From: Porphyra umbilicalis
Taxonomy: Eukaryota > Rhodophyta > Bangiophyceae > Bangiales > Bangiaceae
NCBI GenBank assembly: GCA_002049455.2
Contig: KV918762.1
Location: 1 to 64,000, forward strand
Direction of reading: 5' to 3'
Length of the DNA stretch: 64,000 nucleotides
Positions within the stretch are counted from its first letter, which is position 1; each line of letters begins with the position of its first letter. This document shows, one piece after another, positions 1 through 10,806 of the stretch. The notes under the pieces were generated by a model, which had not been told where the DNA came from, did not search any database, and worked only from the letters and a program-made list of their open reading frames with translations. A program made the translations under genes and the position numbers.

Positions 1-2108
1 GTGGCCGGTAGCCAGCTACAAAGCACACACAGAAAGTCGGACGGGCAAGCGGGTTGGAGCACAGAAGAGGCCAAAGAGAAAACGTGCGACGAGACGCAAG
101 GCACAAAAAAAGCTGCAAAGTGACCTGAAGTGACGGCAGGCAGGATGTTGCTATAAAGAGCACTGCCAAGGCATTTCAATGCTCGTATATGTGCGGAGGG
201 TGCCGAGGTATCGTGAGAAACGCGAGATGGGATATCGAACAAAACGAGCGCGAAGAAGAAAGCGAAGCACAGTGCAGGCAGGGACAGCAGGGTTGTAGCG
301 AGCAAAGCCCCCTCCGTCAACTCATCCCGCCCTCCTCGCCCTGACCGAGCGCGTGGGGGTGAAAAAACACACACGCAGCCAAAACAGCCTGATTGGGCCC
401 TTTTGGGCCGAGCACGTTCACGTGTGCGAGAAACCTTTTTTATATCTCGCAGATGCGAACGTGCTTGGAAAAGAAACTCCCGTTTGGGCCGCCGACAACA
501 CCGCATGAATGATTGGACAAGCGTGTGCCACCAGCTCCGGCAACGTGCCTCGTGACGGAGTGTGACGTGATCTACCACTTTCAGAATCCAAGTTTCCAGC
601 TTGTCGTGTTCAATATTTCTCGTGTGCCGTCAAGACGGCCGATGTCATATCACGTGTGTGCGCAGGAAATACGTTGCGATTTGGTCACAAACACGTGCAC
701 ATGCTCCCGCCGTGTAGAGTGGGCCACAGGTGAAACGCGCAGAGACTCTTCGCTGCGCTTGCGCCCTCTTTATTGCGGCCTCCACAAGGGCGGTGGATGG
801 CGTCGCGGAGACGGAGGCGTGGACGGAGACAGGCACATCATCCTTTCCATGCACTCGTGCTTTGGAAAGTGTCCGGGCATAATTGATTCACACGGCGTAG
901 GCCGTCACTCCTCCCCGCACAATATATAGCCACGCACGCGTGGCATGTACATCCTCACCACGAGGCCTCTTCACTCTCCTTAACACCGCTTGTGCAGAGC
1001 TACCACAGAGCTTCAGGTTACAGAAGACTCCCGCTCGCGCACCCGCACGAAGATATTCAAGCACGTCCACAAGAGGCCTCTCGACAACCGCCGTTCGTCC
1101 TGCCTCTTTCTCGTCGCCTCCGTCTCATTGAGCACCGTCACCTCCGGCACCTTAACCACCACCTCCACTGTTGTCACCTTCTTAGTCTTGACCACAACTG
1201 CCTCCATTATTCGATGCTCGTAGAAGGCAGGTCCGCGGGGCGAACCTCAAGGACACGGTTGACCGCACTAATCAGCAAGAAGGTTGACCCAGGACAAGCC
1301 CGGTCTCGCTCAATCAAAACATGGGCGCGTCACAAAGAAACGCCTCGGCATCTTGGAGGTGTTCCAGCTCCTCCCAACCCACAGGCGACAGCCCCACGTC
1401 GCGCCGCACGGGTAACGTCGTAGATATGTCGCGGCTGGCGCCGCGGGCTCTTTGACACACAGACGTCTCTTGCAGCGTCCCTGCTTCCCCTTCACACGAA
1501 GATTTCCCACCCCTCGCCCCGCGAGGATCGTTTCCACCCTTCACTCTCCGCGCCACACGCCGCGATGCACCTGGAACCGAGGATCGCGCCGCGACCAATC
1601 TTTCCCGGAACCGATCCCACGTCCCCCCGACCGACTGGCCATTTACTGTATTGAACGGGCGCACTTGAACCGGATCACTGGTGCACCCGCTCTCTTGGAT
1701 GGTGCGGTCGCGCCTTTTTTGGACAGTGCACGCTCGCCTTCGCGCGGACGTGCCCCAATAAGGCTTACTCGGCGGGTCCGACGGAGCGAGTGTTGGCGAC
1801 GTGCGTCTGGCGATTGTCAATTTGTTGAATGCATACGCGGACAAAGCCCGTGGACAGTAGGGCGTGTCTTGCTTTACCAAACCTGCAGGATGTAGCAGTT
1901 TCGACTCAAGCTTGTGATCTTGGATTTTTGTCTTTCTGTTCTCGGTTGCCTCCTTTTTTGTGTTTTTCTGGTCACAGCTCCGTTTTTGTTTCATTATTTT
2001 TGCAAATGGCAATCCATGATAGCTTCCAGGGCACCCCCGTTGCTGACCATGCTACCAATCCGCGTCACCCCCCCCCCCCCCCCTCAATCCCGCGCCCTGC
2101 CCTCTGCT
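1..2108. other. No gene recognised
   Basis: I find no reading frame with a recognisable domain here on either strand. The open frames are short or of arbitrary composition, as expected by chance in GC-rich DNA. Composition is mixed, with a C-run near 2069-2082. The one clear structure is the inverted repeat at 412-464, listed separately. Confidence 0.6.
412..464. repeat. Imperfect inverted repeat (hairpin)
   Basis: The outer arms GCACGTTC (412-419) and GAACGTGC (457-464) are exact reverse complements. The inner arms GCGAGA and TCTCGC also pair, leaving a T-rich loop. A similar core, GTGTGCGAGAT paired with ATCTCGCACAC, occurs at 30662-30695 inside a mobile-element-like insertion, so this may be a relic of the same kind of element. 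No function is visible. Confidence 0.55.
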
Positions 2109-2498
2109 TCAAGGTGCTCCTGTGTGATTCAACACCTCCGCCCACGGCAGCCCAAGAGCCTTGACGATCTCCAGCCGACGTGCCTGCCCCGCCGAGAGCA
2201 GAAGGCGTCTCCCACAGCAGCCATCGCGCTGCTCTCGGGCTGCTCGTCCGTCACCTCCAGGTTGGCGTCTTAATAGCCTCCGCGCTCGTCCAAAAAAATT
2301 GTGAAGTGCAGTGCAGGCCTCCTGTACGGATGCAGACAGACATGGGTGTGCGTGGATCATCCTAAACACATGCCACAGCGCTTTTAGTCGCCCAAAGACG
2401 TTCTCCACACCCACTCGCTTTTTTGCGTGATAGTGGTTGAAACGCCGCATTGAAGCCGCATTGGGATCATCCATGTCCATCTCCCTGAATGGCGTTAT
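2109..2498 (-). pseudogene. PIF/Harbinger-type transposase, C-terminal fragment
   Basis: The minus-strand frame reads TPFREMDMDD, then KKRVGVENVFGRLKALWHVF and a short CTALHNF-like segment. This is the layout of the last part of the Harbinger DDE transposase catalytic domain, where the Glu in VENVFGRLK is the third acidic residue and LHN closes the domain. The exon may begin at 2498, directly after a good acceptor (a T-rich tract ending GCACAG). The stretches carrying the two catalytic Asp residues are not found upstream on this strand, so the gene looks internally deleted. Such enzymes cut and paste DNA flanked by TIRs with 3-bp TWA duplications. Family assignment rests on motif pattern only. 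Confidence 0.55.
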
Positions 2499-2794
2499 CT
2501 GTGCATGGAAAAAAAAAGGAAAAGGGGGCGGATATTAGATGCGACAGCGAGCGTGCCAAAAAAAAAAACAGCAGGTTGACTCCGAACGGCAAAGCTCGAC
2601 GACGTACAGAGCGAGCAGCAGCTGTCGCGTTCGCTCATGACGGCAGTGCATTCGGAACTGGACTAGATACACTTCTGATCAATCCTCTCCACCACGCCGC
2701 ACGGAATGCTCTCATATCCTTCGTCCTGGCCCCCCTCATTCGTCCGCCCCGCCGGAAACACTCTCCAGGCAGGAGGGAGAGCCGCCGGGCCACG
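2499..2794 (-). other. Gap between two transposase-like exons
   Basis: This segment would have to encode the middle of a Harbinger transposase if the flanking pieces belong together. Stops occur in all minus frames and no D-containing motif is seen. It contains an A-rich run (2559-2570 on the plus strand, T-rich on minus), usable as a polypyrimidine tract. I read it as intron plus deletion scar. Confidence 0.35.
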
Positions 2795-3280
2795 TTAGCC
2801 GCACGGGAGGTACCGGGTCACCAACTGGACGACCTCATCAAAAAGGATCGGGGTCATGCGCACGCCGCGGGAAAAAGACCCAGTCGCGATGCTCTTCTGG
2901 AAAAGGCGCCTGACCAAGTCACTGGAGTGAGGAGCAGCCCTGTTACTCTGACCACATATCTCTACCAGGTCGTCGAACTCAGATATCACAAGGAGCTCAC
3001 TCGCATCACCCACTCCCACTCCTGCTGGCCCGAAGGCAGACGAATATGTGAGAAGAGAGCTCTTGAGTGCATCCCAGTGGCTCCCCTCACAAGACTCTAT
3101 GGTCCGCACCAGTCCTACGATCCGAGCCAACCAGTCACCCAGCGACTCCTCAGCTGCACCCTCGCAGAGTTTAGCAGCCGCCTCTTGTATGGCCAGCGCC
3201 TTAGAAACCTCCCGGAGGTCTGGCTCAGTCTCCTCTGCGACCCTAAAAGCATCCACGACGTCGCGTGGTAGCGCGGCCAT
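2795..3280 (-). pseudogene. Possible N-terminal part of the same Harbinger-type ORF
   Basis: An ATG at 3280-3278 opens a 161-codon frame. It is helical in character, and its end (RLFQKSIATGSFSRG, then RMTPILFDEVVQLV) resembles the pre-catalytic segment of Harbinger transposases, where an FRMS..F..L motif precedes the DDE domain. It lies on the same strand as the C-terminal fragment, about 300 bp away. An independent hypothetical gene cannot be excluded, because the resemblance is short. Confidence 0.35.
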
Positions 3281-3719
3281 GGTGAAGGGGCGCGCAGTTG
3301 ACCGTGTCAAACGTGGGCAGAGGGAAAGTGGGGGCGCCCAGCGACCGCTCGAACCGGGTCCGGTCAACACCTGCCGTCAGAGGCGGGCGGCAGCGGGTAC
3401 GCGACAGCGCTAGGCTAGGCTCGAGTGGTGGGCGACAAGGGTGGGCGTCGTCTCGTTGTGAGAACCGGGCCCGCCGTGTGGGTGGAACGCGCACGCGGTC
3501 CCCCTCGCATTCCGTCCCCGCGCGGCCCCATCGCTCAAGGCAAGTCGGGGATTTAATGAATCGCTTGAGGGGGTCTAGACTCAGGATCTGGGACAGCTCG
3601 AAGGAGCGTCTCAGACTTGAGCCCGTCATTAGAAGACGTGTGGCTTCCAACCGTTTCCTCATATGAAACTTGACTTGAGTCGACCCGGCTTATCCTCGAA
3701 TCGTGAATCGCCCTCAGGG

Positions 3720-3935
3720 CACCTCCCCGGAGCCCCCCCCCAGAGTCTCCCCCAAGGCCCACCCCCGCACCCCCCCGCCGCGCCCCCCCCCAGCCTCCCC
3801 CAAGGAGCCCAACCCCCCTCAAACCCCCCGCACGCCCTCCCCCCCCCGCCCCCCACACCCCCCATGAGAGCCCCCACCGTCGATTGTAGCCCACCTACAC
3901 GTCGAATCGACGGGGTGCGTTTTTTTTTTAAATGC
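3720..3935 (-). repeat. Dispersed G/C-rich repeat, copy A
   Basis: Read on the minus strand, this begins with an A-run, continues ACGCACCCCGTCGATTCGAC and GTAGGTGGGCTACAATCGAC, then runs into about 150 bp of almost pure G-rich DNA. The same order recurs on the plus strand at 53824-54050 (copy B). The two copies are therefore inverted relative to each other and 50 kb apart. The G-tract holds many G4+ runs. No TIRs or coding capacity were seen; it could be a non-autonomous retro- or DNA element. Confidence 0.6.
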
Positions 3936-3944
3936 AACCCCAGT

Positions 3945-4040
3945 CATCGAGGGTCCATCGAAGATCCATCGAAAGCATGCCTCGATGGGGTTCTCAAGGC
4001 CCCATCGAAGCCCCATCGGGAATCTTTCTCGATGGAGATT
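3945..4040. repeat. Cluster of CCATCGA/TCGATGG inverted motifs
   Basis: Within about 95 bp the heptamer CCATCGA or its complement occurs at least six times in both orientations. One pair, TCGATGGGG (3982-3990) and CCCCATCGA, forms a perfect 9-bp stem with a 9-nt loop. The cluster directly abuts the T-run end of repeat copy A, so it may be part of that element or its preferred landing site. It is not found next to copy B. Confidence 0.55.
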
Positions 4041-6459
4041 CCTGCCCGGCAGACGATGTCGCGCAGCTGACCGCGCGGTACGTCGTGGGGGGAGGAGACC
4101 GGACAGGGGGGTATGTTCGGGGGGGTTTTGAGGGGTTGAGGGGCCGTGGGGCTGGAGAGGGGGGGGGGTGAAGACACCGCTGGCTTGCCAGTGGTGGTCC
4201 CGACGGCGGCGGCGGCGGCCCCTGCGAGTGCGCCCCCTGCTGCGATAGGCTTGCTGCTGGCAATAAACCTAGCCACCATGGACGAGGGGGCCGGATAGGC
4301 GTGGCGTCCGCCCCGGGGGGCGGGTGGGCTGCGCGGTAGCGGCAGCGAAGGCGGACGTAAGTGTGAGGCCGGAGAGCTGGGGGGGGTGAGGCTGTCGGCA
4401 AGCCGTGCGTGACCTGGGACTGTCGCGAGCACGGCGTCGCCTGGGTGGGGGGCCGGCGCGCTCCGGGGCGGACGGCTCGGGCGCGCGCGCCTGCACGTGG
4501 ACGCCGGCAGGGACATGAAAATAAAAACCAATGCAGTGCATAAAGAATATCACCACGTACCAAGTGAAGCGCGACGCGGCATGTTTCAAGTCTAAATAAT
4601 TCCCTACATTTCAGTCTAGGGTACTTATCAACATCATGGGGTCACACACATAACTTTTTTTTCCTCCAGTGCACGTGCGGGAGTACTTGCGGTTGGCCCC
4701 GTGTGCACACCTTTTCGGGCGGTACGCAGTGTATCGATCACTGCTGCGGGTCCTTTGGGCACGGTTCCGTGCGCAAGATATGTCCAGCACTTTCTGTAGC
4801 TTTTCTCGTTTGTAGCATGTCAGCCGCGGTCATACGGACGCCGTACGTCGCTTTTCGTAGGATTTCCGGGTCAGTTGTCTCAGAATGAGGGCGGTGCGTT
4901 CAGACGCCCGAAAACGTCGATCTGGTCAGACGCGTGGACTGTATTTTGTGGTTAAGTCCGGCGATGGTGCTCCACGGGACAACCAAGGCACCTTCTGCTC
5001 GAATTTTCAAGCAGACGCTCGCGACCCATCGTCCTGGATCAGAGGGCTCCCGGACGGCCGGCGAGAGCTACCGACGGCCGCACCACCTCTGTCGTCGGGG
5101 TCACCACCGCAAAGGCCGCACACGCCTGACACGCCACCCGCGCGCGCGTCGGTGCGCGACCGCCCGCGACCAACACAGCCGGCGCGCGGTCGGCTGCCGC
5201 GCCGACGAGGCGACCAGCCCCACTCACCCCCCCGCGCGCGCGTGTGGTTGTCCCCGCCGGCGGCCACACCGCCCGTCGCGCGCGATATGGCATGGTCCGA
5301 AGCGCCACCGCCCGCTCGCCGACGCGGCGGCAGCGTTGACGGCGGCCCCGCCCGTTGCGGAGCCCCCCGACTCCTCGCCCCCGCCATTGTCTGACGGTGG
5401 ACGAGCTCCGCCGCCGTTGGGAGCGGGGAAGGGCGCCGGCAGCGCCACCGCCCCCTTCCCTGCCGTGGCTGCCGCCGCTGTCGCGCCCGCCATCGCCGCG
5501 ACTGCGACGGGTGGTGGCTGCGACGGCGGCGGCGGCGGCGGCGGGCTGTGGTCCCCACCGTCGCCGCTGCCGCCGCTAGAGGGCGTGCGCACCGCCACCG
5601 AAGCGCCGGCGGGGGACGGCGGCGCGGAGTCCGACGGCGGCCTGCCTGTGGCAGCGGCGGCGGCGCCCGACTGCGGCGGACGTGGCGACCGGGACGGGTG
5701 CGATGGCAGGCCGGCGGCGGTGTGCACGTCTGGAGGTGCGGGGATATTCGTCTGCTTGTCTCTGGGGGGGGAAGGCGCGGCGGTGATGGCGGCGGCGTGA
5801 GCGGCGGCGGCGGCGGTGCTTGTTGGCGGTGGCTTGTTTGCCGAGGATGCGCGGCCGCGCGAGTGGGGTGGTTCGCGTGGGCTGGTCGTCGGCGGCTGCT
5901 TCGCACGTTGTAAACAAGTCCAGGGTATTTCCGCGAACGCGTTTTCAGTGTTTCGGAACCTCCACAAAATGATGGTCTTCGATCACAGACTCCAGGCCAG
6001 GGTGTTTTCGCGTACGCGCTTTCAGTCATGGTTGGTTTCTCCGAAAACGCTCATCCCTGCCAACGAGGCGCCCCGTTGCGGCCGCGCCACGCGTCGTCGG
6101 TCGCGGCGTGCGCGCCCCCCCCACGACGGCGGCCCACCCCCAACGCCGACGTGCCCCCTCCCCCCCCTCCACGCCCGCCGCGTCGGCGTCCCCCCCGCCC
6201 CCTGCCCCCCGCGGCCCCGCCGCTGTGCCGTCTGTCGCCGGCCCGTCGGAGCGGAGCGCGGCGCCGACGGCGGCGCCGCGTGCCCCCTCCCCGCCCGCTC
6301 GGCGGCCGTTCGCGACCGGGCCGCTGCGGCCGCCGCGGCCGCCGCCGCCGGCCGCCGCCGGCTGCCGCCGGCCGCCACCGTGGCCCGCCGCGGCCACCCC
6401 CCACCGCGCGGGCGGCGGTTCGCGCCCTGCCCCCCCCCCCCACCGCCCACCCGCCGACG
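4041..6459. other. No confident gene; GC-rich low complexity
   Basis: From 4050 to 4500 a minus frame is open and gives a Pro/Ala/Arg-rich product with no domain. From 4550 to 4900 composition is near-average with no gene signal. From 5030 to 5830 every frame is open because of GCC/GGC triplets. A 28-bp degenerate direct repeat (core CCAGGGTRTTTYCGCG, then ACGCGYTTTCAGT) lies at about 5920 and 5997. From 6060 to 6459 the sequence is C-rich and may be the 5' region of the downstream UBX gene. Confidence 0.5.
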
Positions 6460-7466
6460 ATGGCGTCGCCGCTCCCCCCCGCCAGCGGCATCCGCCGCCG
6501 CGGCATGGCGGGTGTCCCCACCCCCCCCCACGCGGCGGCCGCGTCGCCACCCTCCTCGTCCCCGCCGTCGCCGCCGTCGCCGTTTCCGCCGTCGGCGGGG
6601 GCGCCCGCCCCCCCCCGACGCCCCCCCCCTCCTCGGCACTGACGGCGGCGGCGGCGGCGGCGGCGGCGACCGACCCGGCGGTCGCCACCCTCCGCGACAT
6701 TGTGCCGTCCCTCACCGCCGCGTCGGCGGCGGCCGCGCTCGCCGCCGCGGGGGGGGATGTCGCCGCCGCCGTGGCCGCTGCCGTGTCGCCGCCGCCCTCC
6801 CCGCCGGGGCGGCGGGGGCGGGGCGCGGGGGTGGCAGCGGGCGGGGGAGTGCGCCCCACCGCCGCCGCCGGCGTACCCCCCACCGCCGAGGCGCTGCTGC
6901 CGCCGCACGCGGGGGCGGCGGGGCCGTCAACCCCCCCCCGGCGGCGGCGGCAGGCGCGGGGCCAGGGGTGCTCCCCCCCCCGGCGCGGCGGCGGCAGTCG
7001 CCCCGGCGGGGCGCCGCCCCCCCCCCCCCCCGGGAATGTCGCTGCCGGCCGGGTTGGCCGAGGTGCTCCCCCCCCCCTGGCGGCGGCGCTCGCGGCGCTG
7101 CTGCGCCCCCTCGCCGCCGCCGCGGCGACGCTCCGCAGGTGGCTCCGCGCCCTCTTCCCCGGCCGCCGTGGGCGCCGCCGCGGCGGCGGCCGCCGCCCGA
7201 GCCGCCGCCTCCGCGACTCGCCGGCGGCGGCGGCGGCGGCGGTGGCGGCCGCCGCCGCCGCGTCGACGGCGGCGGCCGCCGCCGCGACCGCCACGCCGAT
7301 GCTCGCGCACGACGACGAGGCGGCAGATGGGTATGAGGCCGCCGCAGCCGCCGCGTTTGTCGCCGACTGGCTCGCCGCCCACAGCGGCGGTGGGGGGGCC
7401 GACGACAGCGCCCCGCGGTTTTGGGTCGGCGGCATGGGGGGGGCCGCCGCCGCCGTGTCGGCGTCG

Positions 7467-7510
<44 letters not shown>

Positions 7511-8431
7511 TGCCGCCGCCGCCGCCGACGCAACGGCGGGCGGCGGGACGCCGCCGCCGCCGCCGCGCCCGCCACTGCTCGTCGTGTATGTGGGTTCCCC
7601 GCGCACGCGCCTCGCGGCGGCGCTGCCGGTGCTGCCCCCCGGCTCTGAGTTGTGGGCGGGGGACCCCGCGACGAGCCCCGCCGCCGCGGGCGTGGCGTAC
7701 AGCCTCGGCGTGTCGCCGCCGGCGGTCGCCGCCACCCGCCCGACGGCCAGCGGCCGTGGCGGCGGCGGTCGAGGCGGCGGCGCGGGGGCGCTCGAGGTCG
7801 TGGCCGCCACCGCATCGGCGGCGGGCCTCGACGCGTGGCTCGCCGCCGTCACCGACGCGGTGGCGGAGCGCACCGCGTCTGCCACGGCGGCGCGCCTGGC
7901 CGCCGACGCGGCGGCGGTCGAGGCGCGCGCGCTGCGCGCCGAGCAAGACGATGCGCTCGCCGCGTCGCTCGCCGTGGACGCGGCGCGGGAGCGGGCGGCG
8001 GACGCGGCGGCGGCGGCGGCCGCCGACGCGGCGGCGGCGGCGGCGGCGGCGGCCGCGGCGGCAGCGGCGGACGCGGTAGAGGCGGCCGCCGCCGACGCGG
8101 CGGCCGCCGACGAGGTGGCGGCCTACCTCGCGGCGACGGCGGGGGCGTTTGCGGCGGGGCCTCCCGAGCCGCCCAAGGGCGCTCCGGGGTCCGTGGCCGT
8201 GCGCGTGCGGCTGCCCGCGGGGGGGGGGGGGGCGTGTGGGGGCGCCGCTTTGGCGGCGACGAGCGGCTCACGCGGGTGTTTTCGTGGCTCGCCGCCGACG
8301 CGGGCGTCGACGGCCGCGCGGTGGTGGTCGTGGCCGACTGGCCGCGGCGGGTGTGGGGGGTGGAGAGCGGGGAGGGCGTGTCGATCGCCGAGAGCGTGGG
8401 GGGGGAAGTCGTGCGCGTGGAAGCGCGCTGA
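6460..8431 (+). CDS. FAF2/UBXD8-like UBA-UAS-UBX protein (frame broken at a G-run)
   Basis: In the FAF1/FAF2 (Ubx2-like) family such proteins recruit Cdc48/p97 to ubiquitinated substrates, often at the ER or lipid droplets. Domain order supports this. A UBA-like helical segment (VATLRDIVPSLT, then an AAAGGDVAAAV turn) lies at about 6680-6770. A UAS/thioredoxin-like segment with PPLLVVYVGSPRTRL and a GVAYSLGV strand is at 7560-7720. A helix with the family signature LRAEQDDALAASLAVD is near 7935-7985. An Ala/Glu-rich coiled stretch follows, then KGAPGSVAVRVRLPAG, the first strand of a UBX domain, near 8190. The rest of UBX (RRFGGDERLTRVFSWL, ADWPRRVW) continues to a TGA at 8429-8431, but in the -1 frame. 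The switch lies in a 14-G run at 8219-8232. Long poly-Ala from GCC triplets (7470-7530, 7990-8070) is unusual. The start is uncertain: an ATG at 6460 is in a different frame from the UBA segment, so another indel in C-runs or a small intron is implied. Confidence 0.7.
8219..8232 (+). other. 14-G run at the UBX frame break
   Basis: Upstream of this run the UBX domain reads in the frame ending RVRLPAGGGG. Downstream the matching half (GRRFGGDERL) reads one base out. A one-base change in run length would make the domain continuous. Homopolymer sequencing error is the simplest explanation; a real frameshift or programmed slippage is possible. Confidence 0.75.
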
Positions 8432-8434
8432 GTT

Positions 8435-8455
8435 GGGGGGGGGGGGGGGGGGGGG
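8435..8455 (+). repeat. 21-G tract directly after the UBX gene stop
   Basis: The tract begins 3 nt after the TGA at 8429-8431 and would sit at the start of the 3' UTR. A tract of the same length lies 7 nt after the stop of the convergent GNAT gene. It could form a G-quadruplex in RNA. The measured length may be affected by sequencing. Confidence 0.7.
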
Positions 8456-9062
8456 TAGAGACCACGCGCGGTGGTCGGGCGGGCGTCGGCGTGCGGCCGG
8501 CAACGACGCCGTGTACATTGGTGCGTCGGGTGCTTGAGTGGTGGGCGTGGCGCATCTCCCTGTTTTTGCCTTTTTTTTTCTTTGTCCCGCCGTGCCGTAC
8601 AGCGGTGCTTGGACGTCCGTGGGGGCAGGTCCCCGTCGGCGCCCCGACGCGGCGTGCCACCCGCCGCGCGTGCGCCGCGGGTGACCCGCCGTTGGCGGGT
8701 GCGAGCGCGGTGGCCCCGTCCGCTCCGCGGCCGCCCCCACGCGTGCGCCGACGGGCGGCGGCGCGGCCGCCCGCGACGGCCGCACGCACCGGCCCGTCCC
8801 CGCCCGCTCCCCCAAAACCGCGCGCCGCCACCGCCCGCGCGTGGGGGCCGGTCGCCGCCGCCACCGCTGCGCGCACCCCCCTGCCGACCCAGTGCCTCCG
8901 CGGCCGGCACGGTGCCGCCCTACCCGCTTGCGCGCCACACGTCCTACAGGCGGGTCCACTCCACCCTTGTGCGCGGCGGGCGCCACGCTTTCCCCACTCC
9001 TCGCGGCTCCGCCTCCAGGTCTTCCGCGCCGCTGCCGCCTCTCCACCCTCGCCCGACGCTGT
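8456..9062. other. Intergenic region between convergent genes
   Basis: The UBX gene (+) and the GNAT gene (-) converge here, so this stretch should hold both 3' UTRs and polyadenylation sites. It is GC-rich, with a T/C-rich patch at 8556-8600. No canonical AATAAA was noticed on either strand, and no gene is recognised. Confidence 0.5.
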
Positions 9063-9083
9063 CCCCCCCCCCCCCCCCCCCCC
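9063..9083 (-). repeat. 21-G tract (minus strand) after the GNAT stop
   Basis: The plus strand shows 21 consecutive C. On the GNAT sense strand this is 21 G, starting 7 nt after its TGA (9093-9091). It has the same length and position as the tract following the neighbouring UBX gene. Confidence 0.7.
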
Positions 9084-9090
9084 ACGGCGC

Positions 9091-10369
9091 TCACGAGGTG
9101 AAGCCCGTCTCTGGATTGTCCACCAGCGCCATCCCGTGCACGTCCTCCGCGTCGGGCACAAACTCGAGGCCCTTGAAAAAGTCCACATCGTCGGGCGTCG
9201 AAAAGAGCGTCACGGAGCACCCGGGGACGGTGCGGCGGAGCTCGTTGAGCAGATACTTGACCACATTCTTCCGCATGAGCGGCTGCACCGGGAGGACCGG
9301 TGGGGGGGGAGGGGGAGGGGGGTGGGGCACCCACGCGGCACGCGGCAAACACCAAAACCAACAAGCGGCGCGCGAGCACAGCAACACCAAGACGCGTCAG
9401 AACGGCGGCGCGCGCTCGGCCCCACCGACCGCCGTGGCGCAACGCTTCCCCACTCCACCCGTCTGCCGGCCAGAGGCCGCCACCCCCCCGCGCCTCGGTC
9501 CGACGGCGCGCCGGCAACGTACCACATCCGGCAGCGTCGGGTCGACGACCACGTCCCACACGGTGCCGTTGAGCGCCTGGTCCGACGTGGCGCGCGCAAA
9601 GGCGACGAGCTCCCCCGTTTTAAGGAGCTTGGCATTGACGAGGATGTACGAGCCCTCAATGGCGCGCGCCCACTTGGCCTCATCCCGAGGCTGGCAGCAG
9701 AGAGCAAAAAGAAAAAGGAGGTGGGGCAGGGGGGGGGGGGGGGCGTGGGACCGCAGAGGAAGGGAGACCATGACACGGCAGCGCAGGCCAATGGCGTCTC
9801 GGTACGGGTGGTTTTGTCAGCATGCGCTCCCATGGTCGGCCGCGACGCGGTGCCACCCGGCAGACCGCCCGACCACACGCACCGATGCGCGGCAAGGCGT
9901 GGCGAGTCCCGCGGCCCGCCGCCGCGGCGTCGACCGATACCCCCCCCCGCCCCGCCCCGACGCGAGTCCGCCTTCCTTCACCCATCCCCCCCCCCCCCCC
10001 CAAGTGCGGCGGCGTCCACCCACGTACCGGCCGCCCCGCCTTGACGAGCAGCCCGTTGAGCTTCTTTGGCGACACGTCCCGCTTGTCCTGTCCGAGGATG
10101 GAGCGCTGGGATTTGCGGGTGGAGAGGTCGACGCCGGGTGGTCCGGCACCGCCCGCCGGCTGCTCGGCCGCCGCCACGGGGGCGTCGACCGCCCGGCGGG
10201 GGCCGCCGGGCCCGCCACCGGCGCGCCGCCCCCGCGCCCCGACCGTCGGCCGCCACCGCCGGGCGGGGGCGCCCACCAAGGACCGTGCGCCGTGCGGCAG
10301 CGTGCAAGCCACCTTGGGCGCGCCGGCGGCGCTGGGTGGGGGGGGGGAGAGGAACGCCGTCGGGGACAT
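9091..10369 (-). CDS. Plastid-type GNAT N-acetyltransferase (NSI/ycf52-like), three exons
   Basis: Exons by my reading: 10369-10028, 9690-9523 and 9282-9091, giving 233 aa. Both donors are GTACGT. Both acceptors (CTGCTGCCAG and CCCGGTGCAG) follow long pyrimidine tracts, and both introns are phase 0. Exon 1 starts MSPTAFLSPP and is Ala/Pro/Arg-rich, like a plastid transit peptide, then gives DVSPKKLNGLLVKAGRP. Exon 2 gives PRDEAKWARAIEGSYILVNA, LKTGELVAFARATSD and GTVWDVVVDPTLPDV. Exon 3 gives MRKNVVKYLLNELRR, PGCSVTLFSTPDDVDFF and the end NPETGFTS. This order matches plant and algal plastid GNATs (Arabidopsis NSI group, red-algal plastid ycf52), which transfer acetyl from acetyl-CoA to protein N-termini, lysines or arylalkylamines. 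The usual Q/R-x-x-G-x-G/A acetyl-CoA loop is not visible after VVVDP, so activity is uncertain. Start chosen as the first in-frame ATG before the transit-like segment. Confidence 0.8.
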
Positions 10370-10542
10370 GGCAGCGGCCGTGGCCACGGCGGCGGCGGGG
10401 GGGCGGCGGGGCGGCCGGTCGGCGGGGGGCGGCCGACGAAGCCCGAATGAAGCCGAGGCTGCACGACGGGGTGGCGCCACGACTCGACGTTGGGTATGGC
10501 GGGGGTGGACGACGTGGGGGTGGTAAGGACGGCGGCGGGGGT

Positions 10543-10588
<46 letters not shown>

Positions 10589-10806
10589 GGGTTGCGGCGG
10601 CGGCGGCGGGGGTTGCGGCGGCGGCGGGGGTTGCGGCGGCGGCGGCGGCGGCGGGGGTTGCGGCGGCAGCGGCGGCGGGGAGCTCGGTCGCTGTGTGGCG
10701 GTCGGCGGCCCGCTGCATCGTCATGATTTGGTACACGTCCATCGAAACGAGGTTTTCGTTCAGGTCCCGATTCGGGCATACAGTGCTTCGGCGAGCGCTT
10801 TCGCTA
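10370..10806. other. Upstream region of GNAT with GCG triplet repeats
   Basis: From about 10537 to 10680 the plus strand is dominated by GCG triplets, interrupted by GGGGTT, in a roughly 15-30-bp higher-order pattern. It lies just 5' of the GNAT start and would be in its promoter or 5' UTR. The minus frame encodes an Ala/Pro run that probably is not translated. No core promoter motif was recognised. Confidence 0.5.

Noticed and set aside
4177..4516. Minus-strand frame with a short hydrophobic start and an Ala/Gly-rich segment, possible small membrane protein
   Set aside because: No domain, ambiguous start, and composition explained by local GC content; it also runs into repeat DNA at its 3' end.
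5007..6029. 300+ codon open frames on both strands
   Set aside because: All six frames are open because of GCC/GGC triplets; no motif distinguishes one as coding.
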